Below are positions 1 to 9,327 of a stretch of 64,000 nucleotides of DNA, piece by piece. Each line of letters starts with the position of its first letter. Within the stretch, counting starts at the first letter, position 1. The notes below the pieces were generated by a model. It did not search any database, was not told where the DNA came from, and saw only the letters and a program-made list of their open reading frames with translations. The DNA is from Fidelibacterota bacterium. Lineage in GTDB: Bacteria; Fidelibacterota; Marinisomatia; Marinisomatales; TCS55. The translations under genes and the position numbers were made by a program. The DNA is taken from NCBI GenBank assembly GCA_014382015.1, contig JACNKN010000060.1, forward strand, positions 1-64,000. The letters run 5' to 3'.

Positions 1-301
1 AGGCAATATCAATTCCGGATGTCCATAATAAATATTCTCGCCACTCTTCAGTGGTGCAGAGAATTACATCAATTTCTTTCGGGTCAATATCACATTTGCT
101 CAAACAATCTTTCGCCGCATAAACAGCCATTTGATTGGGGTGAATGTTCGGATCGCTAATATGTTTTTGATGAATCCCCAACTTATCCCGAACCACCCAT
201 TCCGGCAGACCACTTTGTTCAGCAATTTCTGCCGATGTCATAACCGTATCCGGCAAATACATCCCTAAACTCACAATACCAACTGATTCATGGTTACTCA
301 T
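1..301 (-). CDS. 3-oxoacyl-ACP synthase III (FabH/KAS-III-like), N-terminal part
   Basis: Only the first 100 codons lie in the window; the catalytic Cys-His-Asn part is beyond the left edge. Translating from the ATG at 301 gives VGIVSLGMYLP near the start, then EIAEQSGLPEWVV and KLGIHQKHI, the layout of the FabH/HMG-CoA-synthase-like thiolase superfamily N-terminus. Such enzymes condense an acyl-CoA with malonyl-ACP or a related acceptor. The ATG overlaps the stop of the upstream acyl-CoA ligase by 4 nt (ATGA), so it is the fourth gene of that operon. The substrate cannot be read from this fragment. Confidence 0.75.
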   Translation of the reverse strand, partial: MSNHESVGIVSLGMYLPDTVMTSAEIAEQSGLPEWVVRDKLGIHQKHISDPNIHPNQMAVYAAKDCLSKCDIDPKEIDVILCTTEEWREYLLWTSGIDIA

Positions 302-1821
302 GAAACCATTTTCCGTAATTCTGTTTTTAAAATTTTTCCCGCACCTGAAATGGGCATTTCTTCCAATATTTCCACAGATTTCGGGACTTTATATTTTGCT
401 AAATTATCTTTTAAATATTGGAGTATATCATTTTCATCATCTTGTTTGCCGGGTTTTAACGTAATAAATGCTTTTCCCACATCGCCCCATTTTTCATCAT
501 TCACGCCGATTACAGAACACATAGCAACGGATTCATGTGCATAAAGTACTTTTTCAATTTCTGCCGGAAACACATTTTCCCCGCCGCTGATAAACATATC
601 TTTTAATCTTTCTACAATGAAGAAATATCCTTCTTCATCTTTATAAGCTAAATCGCCGGTATGAAAATAACCGTCGTCTTCTAATACAGCTTCGGTGGCA
701 CTTGGATTTTCAAAATAACCACTCATCACAGACGGACCACGCAACAGTAATTCACCTGTTTCGTTTGATAATACCTGTTCTTTTGTTTCAATATTTTCGA
801 TTTTTGCATCTACGAAAAAATTGGGTTTGCCGATAGAGCCGGCTTTTTGTTCTGAATCTTTCACCGACAATGAAAATACGCTGGGACCAAATTCCGTTAA
901 GCCAAATCCCTGTCTGAATACAACGCCTTTCTCCTGGTTGTATTGTTGCATAAGCGGCACGGGCATGGGCGCTCCACCGCTCATACAATACCGTAGTGAC
1001 GATAAATCAGATGATGCCCAATTGTCTGCATTAATGAGCATCTGAAACATGGTGGGAACTCCGGCAAATATTGAAATATTTTCTTCTTCAATTATGTGTA
1101 AAATTTGTTCAGGGTCAAATGATTTTGTCTGTACAATGGTCCCGCCCAAAATCAGCATGGGAATAGTAAAGGCAAATAATCCACCGGCATGAAAAAGGGG
1201 AAACACATTCAAATATTTATCCGTCCCAAGAATATCCGCCAGCAAATTATTCATGGTATTCCACATCACTTGCTTATGTGAAATTTTCGCTGCTTTTGGC
1301 AAACCTGTGGTACCGCCGGTAAATAATAAAACAGCCGTATCATTTTCAGTTAAACTTTCACATGTTACCGGTTTTTCATTTCCTTGTGTGATGATATGTT
1401 CATATGAGTTTCCAGAACCCGTGAGTGGAATTAAACTGGGACTATCCTTTTTTTCGGAGAGATAATTAGCAATTGTTTCTGGTTCTGCTTCCGTGCTGTA
1501 AAATATTATTTTTGGTGTCGTCTTCTGAATGAGTTCATGGATTTCCTTCGGGTGAAGCCGCCAATTAAACGGCACCAAGATTGCTCCCAATTTCCCACAG
1601 GCAAAAAAAGCATCATAAAAATGCATACCGTCCAGAGCAATCATACCCACTCTATCCCCTTTTTGGATACCTTGACTTTTCAACCAATTTGCTAATCGGT
1701 TCGCACGAATATTCATCTCCTGAAAAGTAAATCGAGTTGGCGGTTCATTTCCCAAATCAATCATTGCTTCACCATCGGGAGTATAGACACATCGTCTGTC
1801 TAAATAATCACCGATATACAT
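298..1821 (-). CDS. AMP-forming acyl-CoA synthetase/ligase (ANL superfamily)
   Basis: The protein of about 507 aa is a full-length ANL enzyme. Motifs in order are the phosphate-binding loop FTGGTTGLPKAAK (around residue 170), GLTEFGPS, the hinge motif YFHTGDLAYKDEEG, ERLKDMFISGGENVFPAEIE, and the C-terminal PISGAGKILK with the adenylation lysine. It activates a carboxylic acid as acyl-AMP and transfers it to CoA, in the cytoplasm. I chose the ATG at 1821, which has GGAG 7 nt upstream, over a TTG two codons earlier. The start overlaps the end of the hydrolase gene by 14 nt and the stop overlaps the KAS-III start, so translation is probably coupled. The chain length of the substrate is unknown. 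Confidence 0.9.
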   Translation of the reverse strand: MYIGDYLDRRCVYTPDGEAMIDLGNEPPTRFTFQEMNIRANRLANWLKSQGIQKGDRVGMIALDGMHFYDAFFACGKLGAILVPFNWRLHPKEIHELIQKTTPKIIFYSTEAEPETIANYLSEKKDSPSLIPLTGSGNSYEHIITQGNEKPVTCESLTENDTAVLLFTGGTTGLPKAAKISHKQVMWNTMNNLLADILGTDKYLNVFPLFHAGGLFAFTIPMLILGGTIVQTKSFDPEQILHIIEEENISIFAGVPTMFQMLINADNWASSDLSSLRYCMSGGAPMPVPLMQQYNQEKGVVFRQGFGLTEFGPSVFSLSVKDSEQKAGSIGKPNFFVDAKIENIETKEQVLSNETGELLLRGPSVMSGYFENPSATEAVLEDDGYFHTGDLAYKDEEGYFFIVERLKDMFISGGENVFPAEIEKVLYAHESVAMCSVIGVNDEKWGDVGKAFITLKPGKQDDENDILQYLKDNLAKYKVPKSVEILEEMPISGAGKILKTELRKMVS

Positions 1822-2668
1822 TATCAATCTCCATCATTGCATTTTGCGTGAAAAATTCTCTTAACTCCAGGTTGAATTCATCTGCATGTTCCATGAAAAA
1901 CATGTGCTTTCCATCCATCATAATTTTTGTGCTTCCGCGAATTAATTCGTGAAGTTTTTGAACGTCCTTCGGGGGGACCATTTCATCATCTTTTCCGCCC
2001 AGAATAAGGGTGGACGTTCCGTTTATCTTTTGTAAATCGGCCCCCGGGTAAGCGGTACCTGCCAGCAATTGGCGATAATAAGCAAATTCCGGTTGTGGGT
2101 AACGAATCCGCCATTGGGTAATAGCCTCAATTTCTTCAGAATGAGACTCCATAAAATCTTCAGTAAAATTTAATGAATATGCATCCATCATTCGTTCATC
2201 CCGAGTCTTGCCCCGAAGTCGAATCATTCGACTCAACGTCTCTCCGTCGGGTCCAACTTGATTCATTCCACCGGCAGCTGTGCAAACTAATACAAGAGAT
2301 TGCACTTTTTCCGGGTGAGCACAGGCAAAAGATTGAGCCACAAATCCGCCCATAGAAACTCCCACCACATGAAAACGGTCAAGTAATAATTCTTCCATCA
2401 GGCGATTTAAATCGTCCGAAAATTGTTCAATTGTATAACGATGGTCCGGTTTATCTGATTGTCCGGATCCCCGTAGATGGGGCATAATAAGACGATACTC
2501 ATTAGACTGTATCAAACTTTTTTGCCAAAGCCAACTACCGGCACCTAATCCCGGGACCATCAAAATCGGTTCGCCTTCACCTATTTCTTCCACAAAAAGC
2601 CGGATGCCATTTATATCATATAAGTCTGACTTTAATTCATATGTTTCACGGATTGACATTTTACTCAA
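1808..2668 (-). CDS. Alpha/beta-fold hydrolase
   Basis: This is a 286-aa cytoplasmic alpha/beta hydrolase with no signal peptide. Visible are the oxyanion region VPGLGAG, PHLRGSGQSDKP (strand 4 and helix), the nucleophile elbow GVSMGGF around residues 103-109, a likely acid in GGKDDEMVP, and the histidine in DGKHMFFMEH near the C-terminus. The substrate is unknown, but its place between the regulator and the acyl-CoA ligase suggests hydrolysis of an ester or thioester that feeds the ligase. The start is probably TTG at 2668: it lies about 4 nt after AAGGA and gives an 8-nt overlap with the regulator stop (TTGAGTAA). An ATG at 2659 is the alternative. Confidence 0.85.
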   Translation of the reverse strand: MSKMSIRETYELKSDLYDINGIRLFVEEIGEGEPILMVPGLGAGSWLWQKSLIQSNEYRLIMPHLRGSGQSDKPDHRYTIEQFSDDLNRLMEELLLDRFHVVGVSMGGFVAQSFACAHPEKVQSLVLVCTAAGGMNQVGPDGETLSRMIRLRGKTRDERMMDAYSLNFTEDFMESHSEEIEAITQWRIRYPQPEFAYYRQLLAGTAYPGADLQKINGTSTLILGGKDDEMVPPKDVQKLHELIRGSTKIMMDGKHMFFMEHADEFNLELREFFTQNAMMEIDNVYR

Positions 2669-3191
2669 TGATTCCTTTGGTTGTTAATTCGTCCACATCA
2701 GGTAAAAACGATTCTTTATCCTTCCAGTCTTTCAAAAATGAATTGTATGAATCCATAGACGCTTTGTGGAATTCATGCATGGAAATAAACCGTTCACATA
2801 TTTTCTTAATTTTACTTTTTTCTTCTCCATTTGCTGATTGATATTTTTTCAAATAACCGGATAAATATCGTTTTGAAATATCCAGATTATCTTTGAATTG
2901 AGCAGCAAGGTTGGTTCCCGCTTGATGGAATACACCTGTGGATATGGTAAAGTGATGTTTTCGATTCCCTTTGATCCAAACCCGTTTAACCAAACCATGG
3001 TTTTCAAGCCTTTTTAAAACATCATTCACTGGTGTTCGGGTGACGGATAAGGCTTCAGCAATCCGGTCAATGGTCATGGGATCTACTTCGGTAAGCATCA
3101 AACCGATGACACGCCCCATGAGATCGCTGTGACCGAAGCGCTTATAGCCTAATCCGAATTCTTCTATTAATGAATATTGTATGTCATCCAT
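2661..3191 (-). CDS. GbsR/MarR-type winged-helix transcriptional regulator
   Basis: The 176-aa protein has a winged-helix DNA-binding domain in residues 25-90. Its recognition region is DRIAEALSVTRTPVNDVLKRLENHGLVKRV, here split as DRIAEALSVTRTPV then NDVLKRLENHGLV, followed by a wing (WIKGNRKHHF) and a C-terminal helical dimerisation region. This layout matches GbsR-like members of the MarR superfamily. It is the first gene of a tightly overlapping operon with the hydrolase, ligase and KAS-III genes and most likely controls them. No operator could be recognised upstream. Confidence 0.75.
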   Translation of the reverse strand: MDDIQYSLIEEFGLGYKRFGHSDLMGRVIGLMLTEVDPMTIDRIAEALSVTRTPVNDVLKRLENHGLVKRVWIKGNRKHHFTISTGVFHQAGTNLAAQFKDNLDISKRYLSGYLKKYQSANGEEKSKIKKICERFISMHEFHKASMDSYNSFLKDWKDKESFLPDVDELTTKGIIE

Positions 3192-3237
3192 AATCTATTT
3201 TATAAATCTTTTTGGTAAAAGCATTGTAGCGTAATTC

Positions 3238-3630
3238 TCATTGCTGTTTTTTCGCCCATAAATAGCTAGTGATATAAGTAGGGATTATAATTAAATAAAG
3301 TATAAAAATTGATAGCATTCTCTGGAATGAAATATGATTCGAATTAACCGCTAAAACGGCAAACACTGTCAAAAGAGTAATTACCGGGAAAACGGTGATT
3401 AGTAAAATATCCACTCGTTCGACAGGTTTTTTTTGAGCCCAAAACAGCAACACCGTCCATCCGGCAACCAATGTTCCACCAATTCTCGATACATATAAAT
3501 ATGCATCAGATATTTCAAACGGACGCGGATTCAGGATTATTTCGGCAAATCTTGGAGAAAATAAAAGCAATGCAGATATTGCATCAGCAACAATCCCAAT
3601 CCAGTAAGATGCCATTAATAGGTTTTTCAT
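3238..3630 (-). CDS. Small four-helix membrane protein, unknown function
   Basis: I do not recognise the family. From the ATG at 3630 the product is about 130 aa with four hydrophobic segments (around IGIVADAISALLLF, LVAGWTVLLFW, ITLLTVFAVLAV and LSIFILYLIIIPTYI), so an inner-membrane protein. The frame stays open upstream to 3693. I prefer 3630 because MKNLLMAS begins directly with the first helix and a GTGGGG stretch lies about 8 nt upstream. It is followed on the same strand by the acyl operon after a short gap and preceded by the HXXEE protein gene, and may be cotranscribed with the latter. Confidence 0.6.
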   Translation of the reverse strand: MKNLLMASYWIGIVADAISALLLFSPRFAEIILNPRPFEISDAYLYVSRIGGTLVAGWTVLLFWAQKKPVERVDILLITVFPVITLLTVFAVLAVNSNHISFQRMLSIFILYLIIIPTYITSYLWAKKQQ

Positions 3631-3714
3631 TTCAAGTGACCCCACAAACTCATTCTGTAAAATACTGGATGGTGTTGGTAGTTGGCATACCATAAAAATG
3701 TTTTCACTGAAAGA

Positions 3715-4251
3715 TTAAGGAGCACGTTTAATTCTAATTGTTTCATAAGCGATCCATAGATATGTTGCAAGTAATATTGTTACCATGAAAATTAGTCCTA
3801 ACTTTACAAAAGACCAGAAAAGAATGCCTCCCAGCAAGAAGATTACGATTAACGAGCGTTTAGTTACCCACCTCTCCTGAAGGGCTCTTTGAGCAATAAC
3901 AATGTTTACGGGTATATATAACAAAATAGCCGTAATTAAACCGGGACTGAAGTCTTGAAACACAATAGTTCCACCGGTATGAAAAATCATATTGTTCACT
4001 TGAGTTGCCATTAAAAACAGGATTACCGACTTTGCACTGGCTTTGTTTTCCACGATGAAATGCAGGATAATATACACCAATGTTATTGCCATGAGAATGA
4101 CTAGCATCAGTTCTGTTGAAGGGAGTTTGTTATCAGGGAAATATAGAGAACGCCACTCTCTAAAATTAAAAATTATGGATTCCTCAAAGTGATGAAATGC
4201 GTAAGCAAGGGGCGCAAAGAGTAAACTGATTTTAAAGGTGATTTTATTCAT
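3715..4251 (-). CDS. HXXEE-domain integral membrane protein
   Basis: The 178-aa protein has the signature FHHFEE (His-x-x-Glu-Glu) in the first hydrophobic segment, and a second polar patch NNMIFHTGG in the third. This is the pattern of the HXXEE-motif family (conserved buried His and Glu residues, function unknown). Five or six hydrophobic segments span the length, and a basic tail follows (RIKRAP). The histidine and glutamate residues inside membrane helices suggest metal binding or catalysis in the bilayer; that is inference. It lies 22 nt upstream of the long frame of the neighbouring small membrane protein. Confidence 0.65.
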   Translation of the reverse strand: MNKITFKISLLFAPLAYAFHHFEESIIFNFREWRSLYFPDNKLPSTELMLVILMAITLVYIILHFIVENKASAKSVILFLMATQVNNMIFHTGGTIVFQDFSPGLITAILLYIPVNIVIAQRALQERWVTKRSLIVIFLLGGILFWSFVKLGLIFMVTILLATYLWIAYETIRIKRAP

Positions 4252-4317
4252 CTATTGTATCCATTTTACGATATATCTAATCCTTGATATGTTTTTCTAT
4301 TCATAAACTATCAATTT

Positions 4318-5232
4318 CTAATTAGTCAAGAATTCAATAATGTCTTTATGAAAAGTATCATAATCTTCCACAAAAAACTGATGTTCCAATCCTTCATAAA
4401 TTTTCAACGAACTGTTGGGAATTTTTTTATGCATATTTTCTGCATTTATTACTGGTACTAAAATATCTTCTCGACCGTGCCCAATAAATGTTGGAACAGT
4501 AATGTTATGAATTCTGTCAGATGCATCAAACTTCGGGCCTATGGCTGCTTGGGCATCATAGCCGGCTTTTGATTGGGGGTTTTGCAGGCGTAAATCAATC
4601 AAGTGTTCAACACGATTTGTATCATTCATAAAATTATCTGTATAGGCCATGGTTAATCGATCTCGAATCACATCACGTGGAGCACCTTCCGGTGCTTTCA
4701 GGAGTTTCATCAAAGTTTTCATACTCATAGCAACGTGCTCTTTTCCCCCGGCAGTAGTGGACAGGAGTACCAATTTCTCTACTTTTTCCGGATGACGAAT
4801 GGCCATTTCCATTGCCATAAAACCACCCATGGATGCACCCAGAAAACTGGCTTTCTTAATACCAAGGGCATCCATCAGCCCATTTAAATCATCCATCATC
4901 ATATCAATCGTATAGGGTCCTTCGGGTACGTCGGAATGCCCTACGCCCCGATTATCATAGACAATTGTTGTAAAATGTTGAGACATTGAAGAAATATTTT
5001 CTTCGTACAACCACGTTTCCACCCCAAGACCTTCAATGAGAATTAGATAGGGTCCGCTTCCCTTTTTTTCATAATAAATATCAATCCCATTCACATTTAC
5101 TGTTTCACCGGGATACAGTGATTTGTCAAAATATGCGGTGGTTTTTTCCACTGGTTTTGGTGCAGGTTTAGGCCCGCATCCAGAAAATAATCCAACAATA
5201 ATCGCAAGAAATAAAAGAGGATATTTTTTCAT
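4318..5232 (-). CDS. Alpha/beta hydrolase lipoprotein
   Basis: The 304-aa product starts with a lipoprotein signal peptide ending LFSGC, so it should be anchored in a membrane facing the periplasm or outside. The hydrolase core shows the oxyanion region IEGLGVETW, DNRGVGHSD, the nucleophile elbow GASMGGF, an acidic residue in GHGREDILVP and the histidine in GLEHQFFVED. It resembles the hydrolase at 1808-2668 and the two may be paralogues with different locations. GGAG followed by AGTAA precedes the ATG, a good ribosome-binding site. The substrate is unknown. Confidence 0.85.
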   Translation of the reverse strand: MKKYPLLFLAIIVGLFSGCGPKPAPKPVEKTTAYFDKSLYPGETVNVNGIDIYYEKKGSGPYLILIEGLGVETWLYEENISSMSQHFTTIVYDNRGVGHSDVPEGPYTIDMMMDDLNGLMDALGIKKASFLGASMGGFMAMEMAIRHPEKVEKLVLLSTTAGGKEHVAMSMKTLMKLLKAPEGAPRDVIRDRLTMAYTDNFMNDTNRVEHLIDLRLQNPQSKAGYDAQAAIGPKFDASDRIHNITVPTFIGHGREDILVPVINAENMHKKIPNSSLKIYEGLEHQFFVEDYDTFHKDIIEFLTN

Positions 5233-5345
5233 TTACTCTCCGTGAATGGTCCTTTTGACGGAATTATCTTTTTTTACAGTTATTTCCGTTAAATAGAATA
5301 TAGGTAACTATGATCCCAAGGAGCAAGAATTATTATAAATACTAA

Positions 5346-5366
5346 AAAACCCCTAAAAGGGGTTTT
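5346..5366 (-). terminator. Intrinsic terminator of the Gld-like ABC operon
   Basis: Arms AAAACCCC and GGGGTTTT form a perfect 8-bp stem around a 5-nt loop, immediately downstream of the DUF4340 gene stop at 5369. On the minus strand the stem ends in a run of six T. Confidence 0.75.
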
Positions 5367-5368
5367 AA

Positions 5369-5929
5369 TTATAGTGAATCAATAAATGTAGAGTCTGGTT
5401 CCGGCGGGGGTGGTACTTCTCCCCAATGGGTGGGTGATGTGTTCAATTGAAAACTTATATTTTCACCTGTGTGATATACTTCAATTTCTCCTCCGAATCG
5501 AATATTACTCGATGACCATTCCGCATTAGACCGACCGACTATTGCATTCGCGAGTGGTTCGCCGTTATAATCCTTTAAAACCAGATGAGTACCGGTGGTA
5601 TCACCCACATTAAACTTATCCCATTTGCCAGCATTTTTAGATACGAGAGATGTTCGTTTTACATTTAAAACTGTTTCAAAAAAACGATCCATCGTATTGG
5701 ACTTTACCTGAAGTGTATCATGTCCATCAATGGCCCAACTTTCACCATTGAACAAAAGAGAAATTGAATCATCCCCCTGAGAAATGTTGATTTGAAATAC
5801 GTCTTCTCGATTTATATCAAACACTTGATCGCTTTTAGAAGTCAATTGATTTTGCTGGATTTGATTTATCCCAAACAAAACCACCATTACGCCAAAAGAA
5901 ATCAAAAGCCATTTCATATTATTACCCAT
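5369..5929 (-). CDS. DUF4340-like subunit of the Gld-type ABC operon
   Basis: The product is about 186 aa, starting with an N-terminal membrane anchor (MKWLLISFGVMVVLFGI) followed by a periplasmic part. FDINREDVFQINIS and FNGESWAIDG, then VVGRSN-type segments, resemble DUF4340 proteins found next to GldG-like subunits. The C-terminus is proline-rich. I chose ATG at 5929 because GGAGGA lies 5-6 nt upstream and the start makes an 8-nt overlap (ATGGGTAA) with the preceding gene. It is the last gene of the operon. In other FCB bacteria such operons serve gliding or an unknown export, but nothing in this window shows motility. Confidence 0.65.
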   Translation of the reverse strand: MGNNMKWLLISFGVMVVLFGINQIQQNQLTSKSDQVFDINREDVFQINISQGDDSISLLFNGESWAIDGHDTLQVKSNTMDRFFETVLNVKRTSLVSKNAGKWDKFNVGDTTGTHLVLKDYNGEPLANAIVGRSNAEWSSSNIRFGGEIEVYHTGENISFQLNTSPTHWGEVPPPPEPDSTFIDSL

Positions 5930-7445
5930 AAAGTTCCTCCAGTACACTACTGCGCTTTTTTTGCGCCCGCATCCGAATTAACCCAAACCCAACAATGAGA
6001 AAAGACGGCAATACTATATTTACCCACTTCCAAGTTCTTTTCGATTCATCCGATATTTCTTCCAACGGTCGGGAAGTGATTTCGCGAGATCGAAGTACAA
6101 TTAGATCTCTGTCACCGACAAGATAATCAACTGAATTCATCATAAATATATGATTTTCCGGGGATCGACCGCCACCTTGGTCTAACAAAAATTCTGAATC
6201 ACTTACTATGACGATTTGGCTCATCAACCCATTTTCATCTACTTTTTCTGATCGTGCGCCCAGTATCTTTTCTGGTTGATTAAACATCCTTAGAAATGGA
6301 TTCTGCTGAGGATCGGGATTAAGATTAAAATTGTCTCTCATTTCTCCTGAATGATCAGAAGAAAATAATAATGGAATAAAATTTACTTTATCGTCCAAGG
6401 ATGAGTCCGGTTGGATTTCACTTGAAAAAATCAATTGGAGCTGCTCCAAGCCAGCCACCAAGGGCTCATTTTGGTTAAAGTTTCTCACCACAGGTAGGAG
6501 TGGATATTCCATGGGCACATTCATCCGAATTGGGCCCATTTGCTGCTGAACACTCACACGGCCACAAACCTGATCTGTGACTAAATTTTCAACTATTTTA
6601 AAACCATAGGGTTCAACAATTGAAAATATATTAGACTGAATTACGAATGCTTGTTGAATCTGGAGGTTAGTTTTCACGCGATTCTGAGCTAAAAATAAGT
6701 TGCCACCCCGGCTTAAATAGGATTGCAAATGCATTACTTCATCTAATGATAGAGAATCGGAAACACCATTCATTAGCAATACACCAATTTCCATAGGAAC
6801 TTCATCCGAAAGGCTTACTGTTTGAACATTATAGCGCTGGCGCAACACATTCTGGATATTTTGTGTTTGGCTTTCCTGCCCTTCTATCTGTGCGATACCC
6901 ACTGTTGGTTTATGGGTTTCAACCAGTTTCTTTATCCGTGTTGTAATTTCATATTCCAATCCAGTCGTGGTTTGTATCACAGGGATAACTTCTTTTTTAT
7001 CTTCGTAAAGCAACACCATTCCCATGAGGACCCGCTTTACCTCCATTTTATCATTTTCAACCACTTGCATCTGAACTGGCATAACACCCGCTTTTTGGGC
7101 TTCCTGCTCAATATCTTTACCATCCTCCGGTCGGAAAAATTCAAAACGGATATTTCCATCAGACAGGGCTTCATACTCTTCCAGGATATCCTGAAGATAT
7201 CGGCGATTATTGGCATATTCCCCTGGTAAATCATCAGAGAAATACACTTTCATAGCCAATAAATCATCCACTTGATCTACCACCGATTCGCTTGAAATAG
7301 ATAAGGAATACATATCATTATCCGTTAAATCCCAGCGAAAGAAATGGTTTTTTGAAATGCCATTTAATAAAAATAAAATAACAACTAAAAGTATTCCTGG
7401 AACAATGACTGATTTTTTGAAATCCATATTATTAAACTTTATCAT
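5922..7445 (-). CDS. GldG-like ABC transporter auxiliary protein
   Basis: This 507-aa protein has one transmembrane helix near the N-terminus (SVIVPGILLVVILFLLNG), a long periplasmic domain, and a second helix near the C-terminus (WVNIVLPSFLIVGFGLI) followed by basic residues. The domain with SSESVVDQVDDLLAMKVYFS and LEEYEALSDGNIRFEFF is typical of the ABC-type auxiliary (GldG) family, which has a GATase-like fold without catalysis. It begins 3 nt after the permease stop, between the permease and the DUF4340 gene, which is the usual order in such operons. Confidence 0.8.
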   Translation of the reverse strand: MIKFNNMDFKKSVIVPGILLVVILFLLNGISKNHFFRWDLTDNDMYSLSISSESVVDQVDDLLAMKVYFSDDLPGEYANNRRYLQDILEEYEALSDGNIRFEFFRPEDGKDIEQEAQKAGVMPVQMQVVENDKMEVKRVLMGMVLLYEDKKEVIPVIQTTTGLEYEITTRIKKLVETHKPTVGIAQIEGQESQTQNIQNVLRQRYNVQTVSLSDEVPMEIGVLLMNGVSDSLSLDEVMHLQSYLSRGGNLFLAQNRVKTNLQIQQAFVIQSNIFSIVEPYGFKIVENLVTDQVCGRVSVQQQMGPIRMNVPMEYPLLPVVRNFNQNEPLVAGLEQLQLIFSSEIQPDSSLDDKVNFIPLLFSSDHSGEMRDNFNLNPDPQQNPFLRMFNQPEKILGARSEKVDENGLMSQIVIVSDSEFLLDQGGGRSPENHIFMMNSVDYLVGDRDLIVLRSREITSRPLEEISDESKRTWKWVNIVLPSFLIVGFGLIRMRAQKKRSSVLEELYG

Positions 7446-7448
7446 AAT

Positions 7449-8162
7449 TTATTTCCACCTCCGCACTTCTATGGTTTGAATTGTCATAAAGATGAAAAAT
7501 CCAATCATAGAGAAAAAATAGATCAAATTCCTTGAATCAATTACCCCCCGAGAGATATTCGATAAATGATAATCCACTGCTAAAAACTGAACAAGTCCCG
7601 CTATAGAATGGGGCACAAATATTAATGTTTTATCCAACATATAAAATACAAGCACCACAAATACACCAATGATAAAAGCAACAACCTGGTTTTCTGTAAC
7701 ACTACTGGCATAGGTACCAATTGCCGTAAATGTTGCTCCCATAAGTGCCAACCCTAAATATCCACTGAAAATTGCACCTATATCCACATTGGTTCCCACT
7801 GCTATGAGGGTAAAGAAATGAATAGATGTGGCTGCCAATCCCAAAAGAATCAGACTAAATCCAGCCAGAATTTTCCCCAGAACAAATTCATGGGTATTCA
7901 AAGGTAATGTTGAAATTATTTCCATTGTTCCCATATTGTTCTCCCGGGCAATAAGTCCCATGGAAACAGCCGGAATAAAGAAAAGATATACCAGCGGCAC
8001 AATGTCAAACAATGTACGTAAATCAGACTGTCCAAAAAGGAAAAATGTATTTGTAAAGAAATATCCATTAACCACCGCGAATATCACCAGAAAAATATAA
8101 GCCATGGGACTATTAAAAAATCCCAACATTTCTCTGCGAAAAACCATTCTTATATTAAGCAT
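7449..8162 (-). CDS. ABC-2 type permease, GldF/NosY-like
   Basis: The permease of about 237 aa has six hydrophobic segments and the motif LIARENNMGTMEIISTLPL between helices two and three, characteristic of ABC-2 permeases of the GldF/NosY group. I placed the start at the ATG at 8162 (MLNIRMVFRREML), which overlaps the ATPase stop by 8 nt (ATGCTTAA) with GGGGG upstream. The frame is open to an ATG at 8174. It should form the membrane channel with the adjacent ATPase. Confidence 0.85.
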   Translation of the reverse strand: MLNIRMVFRREMLGFFNSPMAYIFLVIFAVVNGYFFTNTFFLFGQSDLRTLFDIVPLVYLFFIPAVSMGLIARENNMGTMEIISTLPLNTHEFVLGKILAGFSLILLGLAATSIHFFTLIAVGTNVDIGAIFSGYLGLALMGATFTAIGTYASSVTENQVVAFIIGVFVVLVFYMLDKTLIFVPHSIAGLVQFLAVDYHLSNISRGVIDSRNLIYFFSMIGFFIFMTIQTIEVRRWK

Positions 8163-9099
8163 TGATACCCCCATCCGTTGTTAGGTCCCTGAAAATATCT
8201 TCTAGGTTTGTTGTATGAGGTGTCATCTTCAATATGGCCCAATGATTGTCCACTGCATAACGGAATAATTCCTCACGGGGATCCTGCCCTTTATCATATT
8301 CAAATTGAACCTGACTAACACCCTTGGATTCTTCCATTGAAATAAATTTTACACTGGGTAGTTTTGCCTGAATATGTTCAATCGATTCCACCACAGCACC
8401 TTTGATTTCCATATTCAAAAGCACATTCCCCATAAAATTGCTCATGAGTTCATCACTGGTTCCATTGGCTACAATTTCACCTTCATGAATAATCATGATT
8501 CGATCAACGGTCGCCTGGATTTCCTGAAGGATATGGCTGGACATAAATACCAGTTTTTCTTTCCCCAATTTTTTAATCAATCTCCGAATTTCAACAATCT
8601 GATTGGGATCCAACCCAGTAACCGGTTCATCTAAAATCAATATTTTTGGATCGTGAATCATGGCAGCAGCTAAACCAATTCGTTGTTTATATCCTTTGGA
8701 GCACTCTGATATGGTTTTATGAATGACACCGTTTAATCCACATTGCTCTACAACTCTTGCTAAAGCGTTTTTGAATTCACGACCTATAATATTTCGAACC
8801 CCTGCCAGAAATTCAAAATATTCATAAACGCGCATTTCTGTATAAAGTGGATTCAGTTCAGGCAAATAGCCAATCTGTTTCTGAATTTCATGGGTATCGT
8901 CAATAATATTCAAATCATTGACCTCGATCTTTCCCTCTGTGGGTACCAAATACCCCGTAATCATTTTAAGCGTGGTCGTTTTTCCCGCGCCGTTGGCGCC
9001 TAAGAAACCAACAATTTCTCCATCCTGAATTTCAAAGGATATCGATTTTACCGCTTCTACGGGACCGTAATTTTTGGACAAATCCGTGACTTTTATCAC
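8155..9099 (-). CDS. ABC transporter ATP-binding protein, GldA-like
   Basis: The 314-aa ATPase shows Walker A GANGAGKTTT (around residue 34), Q-loop region YLPELNPLY, signature CSKGYKQRIGLA, Walker B ILILDEPVTGLD and the switch histidine in FMSSHILQE. The C-terminal 90 residues form the extra domain usual for ABC-2 exporters of this type. It is the first gene of the four-gene Gld-like operon. The start is GTG at 9099; a strong AGGAGG lies 12-17 nt upstream, unusually far, so the spacing or start is slightly uncertain. Confidence 0.9.
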   Translation of the reverse strand: MIKVTDLSKNYGPVEAVKSISFEIQDGEIVGFLGANGAGKTTTLKMITGYLVPTEGKIEVNDLNIIDDTHEIQKQIGYLPELNPLYTEMRVYEYFEFLAGVRNIIGREFKNALARVVEQCGLNGVIHKTISECSKGYKQRIGLAAAMIHDPKILILDEPVTGLDPNQIVEIRRLIKKLGKEKLVFMSSHILQEIQATVDRIMIIHEGEIVANGTSDELMSNFMGNVLLNMEIKGAVVESIEHIQAKLPSVKFISMEESKGVSQVQFEYDKGQDPREELFRYAVDNHWAILKMTPHTTNLEDIFRDLTTDGGINA

Positions 9100-9327
9100 C
9101 GGCTTATGACCTCCTCAATTTTGATTATTTAGAATAATAAATGTTTGAAATACAACGAACTAACCTAAAAAGTTCCGGCGAATTTATAAAATAAATAATT
9201 ATTTGACCAGCCGGGAATATATCATTATAGTTCTCTTATGCAACCATTGTTACTAACAATCCATCAATCAGGGAGGATTGATAAACAGTGGCACTTCTTT
9301 TAGAATAAAGGGGAGAAAGGAATATTA